64,000 nt of DNA, taken from positions 124,001-188,000 of the forward strand of contig LLEY01000025.1 in assembly GCA_001414485.1 (NCBI GenBank), written 5' to 3'. Made by a program: the position numbers and the translations under genes. Origin of the DNA: Calycina herbarum (lineage: Eukaryota > Ascomycota > Leotiomycetes > Helotiales > Pezizellaceae). Positions 25,121-39,677 of this stretch are shown here, piece by piece (positions within the stretch are counted from its first letter, which is position 1; each line of letters starts with the position of its first letter). A model generated the notes under the pieces. It did not search any database. It saw nothing but the letters and a program-made list of their open reading frames with translations, and was not told the origin of the DNA.

Positions 25121-25671
25121 TTTGATTGAGAGTTTGTTGATGTTGTGGTTGTTAGAGGCAGGAGAGGTTGCTTGGAGCTTGAAATGGCGGGGCGTCGAGG
25201 GGTTGATGTTCGAGATGCTCCCAAGCGAATGGGGTCTGACGCCGTTATTGTATGACTTCACTAACCCCTGCTTCACTACTTGCTATCTATTTGTAGACTT
25301 GCAATGCATAATTTGCTGACTAGTATTCCAAGTAATAGTCATTGGATCTAAATAATAAAAAATTTGGTCGTTGCTCTTGGTCATCTACTTCGAGAAGCAT
25401 TGTACGGAGGAACTGGTTCATGAACCACCGTTTAGAGAAGTAAAGACTTGATTTTTTAGCTATAGAATATCTCGATAAAGGGTGCTAAAGAGCAATGACC
25501 AAACTTCTTACACCAATGATAATAGAGCAACACGTTCATATTAACATCATACTCATTACATAGCTACATGCGATTAATTCTCCCCGCAGCAATGCTTCAA
25601 TGTCACCCCCACGACCAATAAACACCATGTCCCTTACCCGAAAATGCAACAATGATAACAATTCGATAAAG

Positions 25672-28600
25672 TTAAGCTTCCACATCCGAAGCGGAATCCT
25701 CAGCATAACCACTAACACGCTTCGCTCTTCTCTGTTTCCTTGAACTCTCCTCGTCAGGGTCCGGAACGTATGGATGTGCCGCCACATATTCATCTCTAAA
25801 AGCAATAGCTTCTTGATCCCACTTCGCTGCCTTGATATTGTATTCTGCGACAGCAACAGCATGAGCAGCTTTTTGCACATCGGCTCGCTCGTTGTAAGGC
25901 TTCTTCTCCTCATCTGAAGCGTCCTTCCACATTTTTGTCACCATCTTCTTGACCTCATTGGGAATGGGTTTTCCTTTTCCGGGTCTTCTGCCTTCTTCGC
26001 ATCTCCGCTTTGCCTCGTCCCATTGATCCTTGCTATACATCCGATATGGATTTGCATATTTGTTTTCGGGTTTCCATGGTCGATCACCAAACCTTACCCA
26101 TATCGCATTCCAGACCTCAATCTCATAAGCATCAAGGCGAGCTTGTTTTGGGTCTTTCGGACTTTGTAAGGCCTCGGATTTTCGTTTTGACGAAGAGTCT
26201 TTTGGTAGGACAAGGGGCTCGGGTATTTCGATTGGACCAATCATGAATTCCAAAACTTCAGATGCAGCTCTCAAGCCAGATATATATGCTCCGTGAACAG
26301 TAGCTGGGTGAGTACCACAAGTATGCTCGCCTGCGAAAAAGAGGTTGCCGATCGGACGGGCCATAGTTTCGTAGTCATCAGGTTGAAAGTTTGGACCGGT
26401 GTAAGAGTAACTACCTCGAGAAAATTCATCTTGGCCCCAACGTGTAACCACTGCTTCCATTGGAGCTGGTGGTACCGAAGCTCCAAAGACAGTCTTCAAA
26501 ACGGAAGTTGCTTCAGCGATAATTGTCTCATTCGACTCCTTCTCCGTTTGAAATGCGGCATCACCAGCCATAAGAGCTAGCAGAGTTGGTAGACCAGATG
26601 TACTGGTACAATTGAACCATTGAAATAGGCGACCTCTTTGTGTGTAATAATGGGCTTGATCCAAACTAAAGCGATCGGTTGGGTTTCGCAATGTTCCAAA
26701 AATGTCTCGACTTTCATCCCAAAATGCCTCGCGATACACCAAAACCACTTTGTTCAATACACCATATCCGATTCGATCTACGGCGCCTTGTTTCCAGTCC
26801 GGTAGAGGGGGCTGGAATGTGATTTTCTGTTCTTTTAAAACACCCAGTGGTATCGACGACACAATGTAATCGGCTTCGATAATTTCTCCGTCCTCGCATT
26901 CAATGCTGGATGGGGAAACACCAGGCTCGCGACTGTAGGTAATCTTGTTAACTTTGCTCTTCTTTCGGATAGTAAGAGGTTGAGGGCAGTTGAGTAGTCC
27001 TCTTGGGACCTGCTGATAACCTCCAGTGACCATTGTGTGTTTGCCCTCCCATTCGTTACCAGCATCAAGATCCCAGCCGCCCAAACTTAATTTGTTACAA
27101 GTAATTGCATTGCTGTACTCCAAATTGGCCACATGCCAATTGATGAGTCGCAGATCAAGAGGAGTGAAATCAACGATTCTCGTGTATTGACGGATCGCTT
27201 CGTCAAAAACAGAGCCAAGGGTGGCATATTTCGAGTTGACGGCATTTTCGAGATCCAAGTCATGTTCGATTCCCACGCCGGGTCGCAACAGCCAACCGAT
27301 TTCTTTTGCCTTGTAAGCCGCCGTGTGGACACCATGTATTCCAGGCTCAAGATGAGCTCTGCCAGTCAGCCTGTCTGAAGATACAGGGATCATTTGTACC
27401 TCTTTTGCCTTAGGCGCGACTGTTTCCGCAGCTGAGGGGTTGTCTTCGATCTCGCTAATCGTTTTGGATCCCTCTCCGCTGACTTCTCGACCGGCATCAA
27501 GAAGATCTCTATCTCCCTTGACGGTTGGTCGAACGGGAAGTTTGAATTTGTACTCGCTGACACGGTCAAGGATGTAATTAAATAGCTTTTCCGCATATTG
27601 ATCTCGATTGGCATCCACAGGCTTTCCTGTTGCATCATAAATAGTCGTCTCTGATCTCAAGGCATGGTATGGCAAAGCCAACTGACCTCTGACAATAATA
27701 TTTAGAGGGTTTCCCCGATCAAAGCCAGTGATGATCATGCCTCCCATCTCAGCCGTATGCCGGCTTCCATAACTGAGTGTTGGGAAAGCTGGTTTGGATC
27801 TGAAAGGCCGTGAGTAGACTCTGCCACCGATTCTGTCTCGTCCTTCCAAGACAATTACACGTGGTGGATCTTCTCCCAAGTCTCGAAATCGAGCTTCGAA
27901 TTCGGAAACAAGGCCTTCAAGTTGCCTGGCACAACCTAAACCAGACATGCCAGCTCCAATTACGGCAATCGTCTTTCTTTTCCGCTTGACAGCTCGTTGC
28001 TTCTTCTTTTCTGCAGTGGCTTCTCGATGTTCCAGACAACCATAATTGATGTAGCCACGTCGTACAAGCCACTCATGGCACACGCTCGCAACATCAAACC
28101 ATCGAGGGTCTTTGGCACAGCCAATTGCTTCATCTCGCATAACACCAATGAGAGGGTTTCTTGTCCACAATCTCAAGATCCCATTGCGTATGTTCAAGTA
28201 CGTCGTAACTTGCTGATGGGTGAGGTGCTTTCGTAACAGTGAATGTTCCTCAGTATGCATTCCATATGGGTTCAAACGAGATGACTCCGCAGCTGATATG
28301 CATTGTCTTGCATATTCTGCAGTTGTGAGATCCGCTGGTATGGAAACTTTCGGGCGAATCTCGTATTTCTGGCGTCGTTTTCCAGCTGCGGCCGAGGAAG
28401 TGCCATTTGCAGATTCCTTCGAAGTGGCATCAAAACCCGTGGGAGATGTTGCTTTGCTTGATATCGACGAAAGGGCCGATGAAGCATCGTCGAGGTCTGT
28501 AGTCATGGAAGAGGCCATGGAATCGCGAGCGCTTTCCGGCCGCAGATGTATGTTGCCACCCGATATTGCAGCGGAACTGGATATTGGCTCGGCTCTAAAG

Positions 28601-29097
28601 ACTGTGAGTTAATAGAGTTGATTGAAAGGCAATCTTACAATTGGTGAAGGTGTATCAGGTGCTTTTCAAGGTCATATGGAAGGGGCGATGGAGGTTATCA
28701 GAAAGATATGGTGGGAGACCAACCTTGAATGTGCACCCTGGCCATTTAGTAAAATTCCCGGCTGACTTTTTCTTTCCCAATTCTCTTTAGGCGAGTCAAT
28801 TACGATAGTCGTGGATGGATTTTCTGTTGTTGACATAGCATCTCCGTAAGCAGAGTTGGACATGGCACCCGGGGTAGACGGATCCCTTCCCAACGATTCA
28901 AATTCCATGAGATGCGAGTCTAACTCGTGCAATCCCATCAAATTCAAATCCTCATGTTGAGGCATGTGTGAGTCCATTGTCGATGCCATTGCAAAATCCT
29001 CAATTATTAAATCCTTGGGTGAGTGCTTCGACATATGGGGTCCCGGCCGTCGGTAGGTTGACGGTGGCTGGCTTAGCGGTGCTACTCGAAGAAGCAA
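25672..29097 (-). CDS. lsd1: LSD1-like histone demethylase: SWIRM, FAD amine oxidase, HMG box
   Basis: Two exons, 29097-28724 and 28594-25672, give up to 1098 residues. A later in-frame ATG at 29034 (MSKHSPKDL) is an alternative start. Domains run in order. A low-complexity N-terminus is followed by SWIRM at about 210-315 (FDVASVCHEWLVRRGYINYG). The FAD Rossmann motif is at about 334 (AVIGAGMSGLGCARQL, then VLEGRDRIGGRVYS), followed by a long amine-oxidase domain ending in GEHTCGTHPATVHGAYISGL. A C-terminal HMG box lies at about 930-1020 (NPYRMYSKDQWDEAKRR, MVTKMWKDASDEEKKPYNER), and a basic/acidic tail ends the protein. This layout matches fungal Lsd1/Lsd2 and HdmA, which demethylate histone H3 lysines or act structurally in chromatin. 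The 129-bp intron uses donor GTTGGT and acceptor tctttag; the next AG upstream would put a stop in frame. Confidence 0.9.
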
Positions 29098-30046
29098 TTC
29101 TCATTCCAAGCCATGCACTTATACCAGAGTCACCTCCCCCCGCAGCATCGAGAGAATGATAGAATCGCACCTATGTCAACTACCCAAACACATTAGAGAC
29201 CCTTCTTACATCTTGGTGTTGATATATGTATCACCACGTGGAATCGTCTCACCGGTCGCATCCCAAGCCTGTGCTGTGTCCTCTTATATCCCCAATGTCC
29301 CACCCCCAATCCACTTATGATGGTGAGCCAGTATTGTAGTCGAGCGAAACGGATTCGGGTGTCTCTTCGCGGGATGTGAGGATTCGTAGGATGAGAGTGT
29401 CGTATGATATGGGCAATTGATATTGGAGTTCCATTGCGCTTTGGTCTCGCATCGCATTCTCAGGTCTTCTCACTCAGTCACGTGGACCCATTTAACTACT
29501 CTGTCCAACTTTCTCTATAAAAAGCAACCCTTTTACATTTAAAGCGTGGGTTATCTCCTGTCAAAACCAGGAAGGCATCCAAAAATAAACCCTTCTACGC
29601 ATCAACTCTTTCTTCACTCTTTGCTGCAGCACTATCAAAAACTTTTCCTGACCCTAACCGATAGTACCAAGTGTGCAGAAAAGCGGCCACCGTACTTTAA
29701 CGCACATCTTTTAGGATACCGTACTTTCCGTCCACCTAGACTCTTTCAGTTGAGAGAAAACTCATTACTTGTATTTCACAGAGAACATCAGATTTATTGA
29801 TAATGGATTGATTGCATTGTGCTCAAGCCTATTTCCTACTTGCTAACAAATTGTGTACTACAGTACTGGTATATCCTCCCATAATTCTCACACATTTTCC
29901 ATTCTTTTCATACAAACTTCTTACATCCCTGAATGTCTCGTTCATGCCCATTCATACAAATTATCTTACAAAAGAAACGCCAAAAACTGTGGGATATCAT
30001 AAAGTATTGTGTCGTAACAAGAAAATTGACAAAGGAAAAGAGAAAA
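29098..30046. other. Intergenic region upstream of the LSD1-like gene
   Basis: Contains the minus-strand promoter of the LSD1-like gene and the 3' flank of the 436-aa gene. Nothing else is supported; the open frames (84 and 103 codons) are low-complexity. Confidence 0.5.
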
Positions 30047-31408
30047 TTAAAAGCTTCTCCACCCCTCCTCTTCCATCTCGAAAATCGCGCGCTCACACAA
30101 CTCCTTATATTTTTGAGGATTGAATCTTGGTCGTCTCCAAGAGTCTTCTCGTATCCGCTGAATTCTGGCGGCGAGCTCGGCCTGAGAAACGTCTTGCGAC
30201 CCGGAGATTTGTTGTGGGGGTGTTTGCACAGAGGTTGAGGAGTTGGAGGTCATCGAACTATCAGATCCGGACCGCGCACGTCCGAGGAAAAGATCTGGGA
30301 GGTTTGAACGACGGGCACGTCGTATTAGAGATACAGTATGGATTTGCGCTTTTATAGATGTGGTGTGGTAATCCAATTGCTTCTCCAGCGAGGATAGATG
30401 GCTTCGGTAACGATTGAGAGAAGGTGTGTTTCTTGATGGTAAACTGGGGGGACTGGCGTATGCCGTCGCTGTGTAATTTGGGGTGGTAGGAACGATTGTG
30501 GGCGATAGTGCTGCGTGAGTAGGTGGGCTTGGGAAACGGGCAAGGAGATCGGTATTTTCGCTAGAAATTGTTGGTTCTGCTTCAGATTCTGATGATGTCT
30601 CTGTTGAAGTTTCGGCGATGTGAAAAGAGACACGCTTTTTTGTGCGCAGGGGCTTGGGTGTTAGAACTAGGATGCTGGGACTTCTGGCGAGTTTGCCTTC
30701 TACTTCTGAATCTGTTGAATATGGCGAATCGAGAATTGAGGAACCGCAGGTAGATATTGAAGCTTGGCTGAAGATACTGTCTACCGAACTGCGCAAACTC
30801 GAAGATATGGAAGAATTATTCGCTTTGTGTCCGTGTTGTGTGATAGTTGCAGGTTTGGTAGCGATATCAGCGAAAGAGATATAGGACGAAGCAAGTGCGT
30901 AGTATGTGAGGGACTCGGTGAAGAGAGGGAGTTTGAGAGGCGAATCGTTGTGTAGAGGAGAAGCGGTGGCTTCTAGTGATGATGCGGCGAAGAAAGCCAG
31001 AGTTATTGAGTAGAGCGGGTGAACGTGGTACTATTGCGAAAATCAGCATGGAGAGAATGGGAGAATGGCAAGTCAACTTACAGGATCCCTGATAGAATTA
31101 AGGAGTTTTATACAACGCGCTGAACACTGCTTGTATTGTTTTCGGAAATATAACGTCTTGACTTCCTCCATAACTTTGATCCATTCGGAAGATGTGTAAG
31201 GAACAATTGTGAGTTCTGTGACTGGTACGGAGCGTCTATTGACTCGATTCGTTGGTGTTGACTTCATTTCTGCGGGTAATGTTGGCGATTCTGCTCTGGG
31301 GGCTTCGGAAGGTGGTGAAGGAGCGTGAGTTTTAGGAGGAGATGATTTTAGAAATGGAATCATTCGCGTGAAAGCCAATTTTTTTCGGGGTGCGGTATCT
31401 AGAAACAT
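30047..31408 (-). CDS. Conserved-looking fungal protein of unknown function (436 aa)
   Basis: Two exons, 31408-31082 and 31030-30047, are joined by a 51-bp intron (donor GTAAGT, acceptor gcaatag) in phase 0. Residues 1-70 are basic/Pro-rich. Residues 75-190 form a helical segment (SEWIKVMEEVKTLYFRKQYK, QCSARCIKLLNSI, HPLYSITLAFFAASSLEA, FTESLTYYALASSYI) that reads like a TPR or MIT-type helical hairpin set. The centre is Ser/Thr/Pro-rich. A C-terminal helix-rich part follows (RYRSHLSSLEKQLDYHTTSI, then ELAARIQRIREDSWRRPRFN). No signal peptide or membrane segment. I do not recognise a named family; the helical repeat is inference from pattern. Confidence 0.75.
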
Positions 31409-34400
31409 TTTGATTGGGTATGTACTCCGTATTTGATGTATTTATCGACGAGGCGTCCAATGATCCACGCGGCCGAGAAAAAGACTCGTTCCGGTAGATA
31501 AACGATATTTCGATCGGCACAGAAACGTGTGTAAATTATAAAACAATAGACTTGGTGGAGATCCCGTAATGCTGCTTTTGGCTGATCGTCGAATAGGATG
31601 GATCTAGATGTAGATTATTGAAAGGCGATGAAATTGAACAAAACCAAAAAGGGACTGAGACAAGAGGATGCCCATTGCTTATATAGAAGGCCCAGCTGCA
31701 CTGGCAGATTCGGTTACATCCATCCATCTTTCTTTCTTTTCGTCTGGGCTTTGCAGCATACGCTGGGCCCTCGTAGGGGCCCCTCTCCCCTCGATTTGTT
31801 GCTCAGATGAGGTTGTTCATGGAATGGCAATGGCCCCAGCGATACTTCTAATGCACGCAGCTCGGGGGGTCTGGCAGCAGGGGAGCCGGAATGGGAGCTG
31901 GTCTGTGTCCCTGATTTCCATCACTTGATGGGTACCGAGGGGTGACAGGGTGGCACGATTGGTGCGAAGGGACGAAGAGTGCAGAGATCGTCCGTACGTG
32001 GCGAGCGTCGGGCAGAGGGAGGTCGAAACGAAACGGCCACGCATTGATGTTTGTAATTTTTGAAGTGGGTGAGCTTGATGTGACGATGTGTGATAGGGGT
32101 CAGGGGGGAAGAGAGGTTTGCAGCTAGCGCGGGTATTAGCGTGCAGCTAAATGGCGCTAACAAGAGCGAAGCGACTTAAGCGAACCACTGCCGCGCCTCT
32201 GTCAAAATCTACCCCCTGTGGCTCAGGTCGATTATCACTTGGCATACCTCCCGCACGGCCAAAATTCTCTCATCTTTTAGGTCTGAGCACATCGGTTGCT
32301 TCACCAAAACCTTCACTCTCCCAATCGGGTGTTTATCTTGTCTTCCCTCTCTTGGTGATGTGATGGTGATGCCTGGACCTCCATGCGCAACCCTTTCTCC
32401 GCGCGGGAACGCAGATACCCACCGTTCGCCAGGATGATATGCCGTTGGAACTGCTGCAACCCAAGCTGCGAACTCTTCTGGGCGACGTGATATATGCAGC
32501 TAAGAGCACAACCAGTCAAGAAACTGTAAACATCGGACAGCTGCCGTCTGAGGATTGCAGGCCCGCTCGCTCTTGCGGTCGAGCACCTGTCACATCTTTA
32601 GTGATCACACTACAACATCAACCAGCACTTCTCCAGCGGGAACTAGAGATCGTGGAGCAGATGGCCTGAGGGCTTGCAATTGGGTTTGCTTGAGAAGTTT
32701 CGACGAGGGTTAGCTAATTGTGAATTGATGCAGCATGGCGGCCCCTGAATGGTCAAGCGGATGGCCTGACGAGCTTGCGAATGAACTGCGCCAGGAATAT
32801 ACGCACGATATACTCCGGTATACTGACGTACAGAGGCCCCCGGAGTGGCTTCAAAACTTTACGAAAACGAGGACATCCGCTGTGAATAGTACCGGTTTTA
32901 TGCCAACAACAAATAGCTAACTAACCTGAGTTTACCCCGACTCCCAGACAAGGCACACTTTTCCCTCGAAAGGGTACACACCCAAGCACTCCAGTATGAT
33001 TATCGAATCATGGGAAACGTCAAAATAAACGCTGCCAATGTGCCATCTCTGCCATCTCTGGTTATCGCTCAAACATGGTTCGACTCTCACACGATCACAC
33101 CCTCACAAGGTGCTCACAGTGCACACCCGTCTAATCCCATCACCCAAACTTTTCTGGTAGCGAGGTCTAGTCCCTAGCCGTCTCACCAATTCACACACTA
33201 TCCAAGTTTCAAGCAATGGAGATTTAGATGACCTACCCAACCTCGAGCCAGCCTAAACCCCAATCTAACCAACCCAAACATGACCTAGAAAACATTTCAA
33301 ACCTAGGAGATTGCCCATATGCGGGTGTTTAAGAAACTATCCGGTGTGAAGAACGCCTAGCCAAGGTTGTCGCGGTTTAAAATAGTTTTAGTGGGGGGTT
33401 GGGGGATTGCATAAAATGATTCATCTTATGGATTTTGGGCTTTGTTATGCGATGAGCCATAAATCCTTCCATATAAACCAAAAAGAAGAACATCAATTTT
33501 GTAGTTCTTTGGTGAGCTTGAATGATGATTTGCTGAAATTCTCCGATGCTGGTTAATAAGATATATAATGTTCCTGGTTATGCTTCTAGAAGCCGGGGTT
33601 TGTGATGGTTTTGGTCGATGCATAAAATGATGAATCTTCTTTACATTGACCTCTTCTTCAGAACGACGAACCACAGACTTGGGCAGAATCATTAATTCTC
33701 CGATGGTGGTAGTTACGCCACTTGGGAAAACCATTTATATCTCGGGACTGTGTATGGAAGATACCATGGGGATGATGGCGCTTATTTTACTGATAACGGT
33801 GGGGTATTAATATACCCCGCTGCATCAATTTCCAAATTTTTGCACCAACTTCATTCTTCAATGATGATTCATGAATTTGGGGCATACAGCTGCGTAGTTG
33901 AAGCCACTTAATACTTTGGGGAAATGGAAATGGAAATTGATTTTGATGGTTGTTGGTTTTTCGCCGAGTTTGAAATGTAATCTCGAGTGGGAGAGGTATA
34001 AGACATTTAATTACCTTTTTCTTATTGTTTCTTGCGCCGCTGACACGAACTTTGCGCGAGAATGACGCGGCCAAGTATCCCCATTGTTGAAAAGGAAAGG
34101 GAGAATTAAATAGTCTGGTATAGATGTATCTTCAACGCACCTAAGGCATATTTCCACATGTTACGAAATGTCCAGCAATATAGAGAGATATGTAGAGCCA
34201 CTCGAGCTTATCGAACAGCTTGGAAAGAGCCTAAGTACAGGAGCCGATTTCTCTACACCGAACTCCTATCTAGGCACAGCTAGGTGCAAGATAAAAGGGG
34301 GATGCATTTTGCACCTAGCGGTAGGTTGAACTCTGTGGCTGATGAAACAGCCACACCACTTTAGAGATTGCCACTTGAGAATCTCTCCTGAATGTTGCGT

Positions 34401-35076
34401 TGGTTGGTGTTTTGTGGTAAAATATGAGTTTCATCTGGGCAGAAGCCAGCCTTATCGGGGACATATCGGCAGTCGATTATGGTTGAACTTGTGCTATTCA
34501 GCTCGTCCAGTTCTCCCAACAAAGTGTCAACAGCTTCAAGAATATTATGTTTATTGTAATTTTGATGCTCGTTTTGGGTATATAATTCGGAAGGATTCGA
34601 AAAACAATATACTCAGTTCCCAAATTGAATCCCTCGTAACCTCGCTCCCTTTCAACCCCTGAGGCCTGCGCCACAGTTGCTCTTTTTGGCGTGGCCGTCA
34701 GCCGCAGGCGGGGCAGTGAGCAATGGATGCGAGGCAGAGCAAAGCGTGAATGTGTTGTGAGTGAGAAGTGTCTACTGAGTTGCGAGACCTCTCCTTTGGG
34801 CTTGATAGAAAAGGATTATCTTCCATAAACATTCACCTTCTCGCAATTCTCGTCCCCTCTCCTCAATCGCGCCCCCCTTTGTTCCTGCCTTGCCAGCCAT
34901 TTCAGCCCCACGAAGGCCAACCTTAAGGGTGCTTCCACCGTGCTCTAGACAGCAACAGCAACAGCTCCAACCCTCACCTACCTTAAAACATCTTTCTCAC
35001 ATCCGCAGAACTTCTAGCAGAGGAAGGAGCAAAACACTACACTCCCCTCGCTGTCGCACATCTATCAACCGTCACC
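31409..35076. other. 3.7-kb non-coding interval between divergent genes
   Basis: This lies between the 436-aa gene (-) and the CaM kinase (+) and should hold both promoters. A C/T-rich tract runs just upstream of the kinase start (about 34840-35070), as expected of a fungal 5' UTR. A perfect 11-bp inverted repeat sits at 34279-34319. Minus-strand frames at 33426-33734 and 33787-34074 show no domain. Confidence 0.5.
34279..34319. repeat. Perfect 11-bp inverted repeat
   Basis: gctaggtgcaa at 34279-34289 and ttgcacctagc at 34309-34319 are exact reverse complements with a 19-nt loop. There is no T tract after it. It is about 760 bp upstream of the CaM kinase start. Confidence 0.8.
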
Positions 35077-36736
<1,660 letters not shown>

Positions 36737-37212
36737 GGGATATTTGGTCGTTTGGTAAGCTGGCTGGGGGTTCATATTCGGGGTTGAATTGGGAAATATT
36801 TCGATACCCGCGCGTGCGTTGCGAAGTTCTTTCTTTTTCTCATGCCCTTCTCCTCCGCCCATTCTGATGGCGCCCTGCAAAAGGGCGGTCAACGTGATGG
36901 TGGCTTTGTTCATAAAGATGATTTGGTCGAGAATGGAATCCGATAGGGAAAAAATGGCTTTTATGGCTTCGAGATTTTTGATGTTTCCGTAAAGTGTAAA
37001 GCATGGATATGGTACTGGTGAAATTCATTAGAAATTGGAAAGGGATTTTCCTGGTTTCGTTTGCTTTTCTTCCTTCTCGATGCTTGAGTTTATATTTCTT
37101 TCTCCCGTGGTGAGCGTGGAACGGCTCACCCAAGTTCCAAGTCATAAAATCAATTGGTGCGGGGTCCTCCTTTCCTCGCTTTCTTGGGGTCTGTGGCTTA
37201 CTGGATAATCGT

Positions 37213-37351
37213 TTGCTTACTCGCTACTCCTACTTTCTTGGCCCCCAAATGTGGTGGTTGGCTTACCCGTTCTTTGGTTGGCTTACAGGGTGATATTTTT
37301 GGGTAAGCCAAGCATTAACGTTTGGGGGCTAAAAAGATAGTGGTGAGTTGG
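37213..37351. mobile_element. Foldback (MITE-like) element, about 140 bp
   Basis: The left arm (37213-37268) contains cttggcccccaaatg and ttggcttaccc. The right arm (37301-37351) contains gggtaagccaa and acgtttgggggctaaaaag. The arms pair as an imperfect palindrome of about 50 bp each, leaving a loop of about 32 bp. Related arms occur at 38284-38310 and 52230-52385. Small size, no coding capacity and long imperfect inverted repeats suit a non-autonomous DNA transposon. No target-site duplication was identified with confidence. Confidence 0.5.
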
Positions 37352-38283
37352 CGGATGTATCCCTGGCTTCTTAGCAGTATTATGTTTTAATACCATTGGA
37401 GTTTAATGACTTGCTTTTCGATGGGAATGCTTGCAGATAGGAAAGGGGGGTTATTTTGGTGTTGACGAGGCAGAGAGAAACAGATGAGCGGCGACTGTGG
37501 TTATACATTCCCACGTCTAAACTGTTTGAGACCAGAGTTTGGAGAAGGAGATGGGAGGTCTTAGTAGGAGGGCCGTTGAAAAGACATTGGGTCGAGCGCC
37601 CTCCTCCGAGTGGGGAGAAGGAAGGGATGCAGATTTTGTCCGTAGGGCCTAGGATTCAACTTTTGTGCCAAGTGCGAAGCATGGAAGGAAATTGAAAAGG
37701 AGGTTGAGTTGTTTCTTTTTATTTTGCTAGTGTTTAACCTTTTTCTTTTTAGGGTACTCGGGTTCGTGGTCTCAGCCCCTGACTTGTCATCTATTTGCGT
37801 TTCTGACCGCTGGGTCTTCGGAATGAAAGGCGAATTCGAGCATATTATGTTTTTAAGGACAACCCCTTTCTTCTTACATCTATTCTGTTCTACTTGCGTT
37901 TTCTTGTCCATCGTTGACTGTCAACATTCAGTCGTCGTGAAGATTTCACAGCTGTATGTGATCTGCCGGTGCTCAATGTTACGAGTTACTAGGCTTCAGT
38001 AGTGTATTGTATTGTATAAATCCTTGGTCAGGTAAAAACTAAACCTGAATCCTTCAGAGGTTCATTAATTCCGAAACACCTACTTGACTTTAATTGCTTG
38101 AAGCTGTCTGGGATCAAAACAAGAATTGTCCGAGAAAGTTCCAAATAATTAGTACTCCACACCACTAGGCGATATAAGAGGGTTCTATTTTGACTCGGTA
38201 CTCGTGCACAAATCCAGTAGATACTATAAATCGTTTTTGCACGTTGAACCGGCGCTTACTTGTTCGTCGGTCGCTTGCTCGCA

Positions 38284-38310
38284 ACTCAACCTTTTGGCCC
38301 CCAAACCTAA
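38284..38310. repeat. Single arm related to the foldback element
   Basis: The segment actcaaccttttggccccca followed by aacctaa is close to the reverse complement of 52234-52260 (actcaacttttcggccccta, then aaca). It shares the TTGGCCCCCAAA core with 37236-37249. Confidence 0.45.
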
Positions 38311-38558
38311 CCCAAGTATCAAGTTACCAAAATAAGCATGCTAGTCTCGCATTTGTACAGCCTCATACGAGAACTTCTCGATACAGAACGATGACTTGCT
38401 TCTTAGTTTCATCCTTCCAGTAATGTACGTAAATCACCAAAGCGCACTTATTTTAGCGATGTAGACCTATCTTCATATATAATTTAAGCTTCCGTGATGT
38501 TTTACTTGTTTCTCTTGTCGCACAGCACTCCTTTTGCATTTCTCAAGTACAAGCTGAA

Positions 38559-39604
38559 ATGCCCATAAGTGTACCTAGATCATTGAGCAATGTACGATGG
38601 ATCATCTGCATCGCGATCATTGCCATGGTATTTCTCTTTCAACATTTCAACTCTGGTACCTCGCACCGATCTTTGGAATTACGCAGTAGTGTAGCGGCTC
38701 CCGCGAACAACTGCACCATCGAAGGAAACCAAGATCTCTGCGGAATTGGCGTTCGCCCAACACGCGGCGGGAGCAAATCTTTTACTTCTGTTTAGCTCAA
38801 AGAAAGCGCAGGATATTTTCTTCTCCAGTGCCATATTCCAGATCGCATTACTTGTCACCCTCATCTACAACTCTGTTAATTCCAGCATCTATATCAGCGA
38901 AGGTTTTATTACAGGCAATGTATTAATTGTCCTCTCGATTTACAATACTGCTCTCGGGTGTGCAAGCGGTATTTCGTGGTTCGTCGATAGCACTACAGAC
39001 GACGGGTCAGAACCTGAGACGGAGAGGATCTGGGTCCTTGAAGTAATCACACGTAGACTTCGTTTAGGGATATGCATATTGCTTCTTGACTGGGCAAGTT
39101 TGTATTACTCGGCCTGGTTCTGGTGGAAGGGAGTTGATAGCTTGATGCCAGCGTCTTGCGGAGACTACGCATTTTTTTTGGCGGAATCGACATGAAGAGA
39201 TCCTTACTTATAGAGAGGATTTTCAATACCATCTTCGTTGTTGTCTTCTCTGTGCCGCTATTCTTTATAGAGTGTAGGATATACGCAGCGGGTATGTATA
39301 AAGCTGGAATATAGTCATTTGCACTGACATTACATCAGGTTTTAGATTTCCGGAGAAGGCACCATCAATTCTCAAGTACAGAAGACATCTTTGCGTCAAA
39401 TATCTTGCTGGGGAACTCTTCTGGCTAGAAACCTACTATTTTAGCTTGAGTAAAGTGGATGCACTGTTGGGAGAACAACCTCAATGTACCCCCCCAGATG
39501 ATGCCAGAGGCAACAGCACTGCATCCCAAAACCAAGAATTACGTACAGATGGTAAGAGGCGACGATACCAGCCCATGGGAAGGCGTCTAAGCCCTGAATT
39601 ATAG
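38559..39604 (+). pseudogene. Frame-broken multi-pass membrane protein gene
   Basis: Frame 1 (from 38559) encodes an N-terminal hydrophobic helix and the motif GNQDLCGIGVR. The continuation (ANLLLLFSSKKAQDIFFSSA, IFQIALLVTLIYNS, TGNVLIVLSIYNTALG, LRLGICILLLDWASLYYSAW) lies in the next frame from about 38746. A second shift occurs at a run of eight T (39171-39178): CGDYAFF should continue FGGIDMKRSLLIERIFN, which needs nine or six T. After that an intron (39294-39338) joins IYAAG to FRFPEKAPSILKYRRH. The pattern fits a large fungal family of uncharacterised multi-pass proteins with a GNPDLYGLGIR-like motif (from memory). Either a young pseudogene or two sequencing errors, the homopolymer being the more suspect. 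Confidence 0.55.
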
Positions 39605-39677
39605 GAGGTCAACACGCTCCGCTTGCCCTTCAGGGTACTTTAAGCGTACTTCCTGTAGTTAAAACTTTTGAAGGCGA

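Larger units (their letters stand above)
36737..38558. other. 3' flank of the CaM kinase gene with a foldback element
   Basis: Open frames here (up to 116 codons) overlap on opposite strands and have no domain. The notable content is the inverted-repeat element at 37213-37351 and a related single arm at 38284-38310. Confidence 0.5.

Noticed and set aside
33426..34074. Two minus-strand frames (102 and 95 codons) as a gene
   Set aside because: AT-rich, no domain, no splice join with sensible composition, and not near a clear start.
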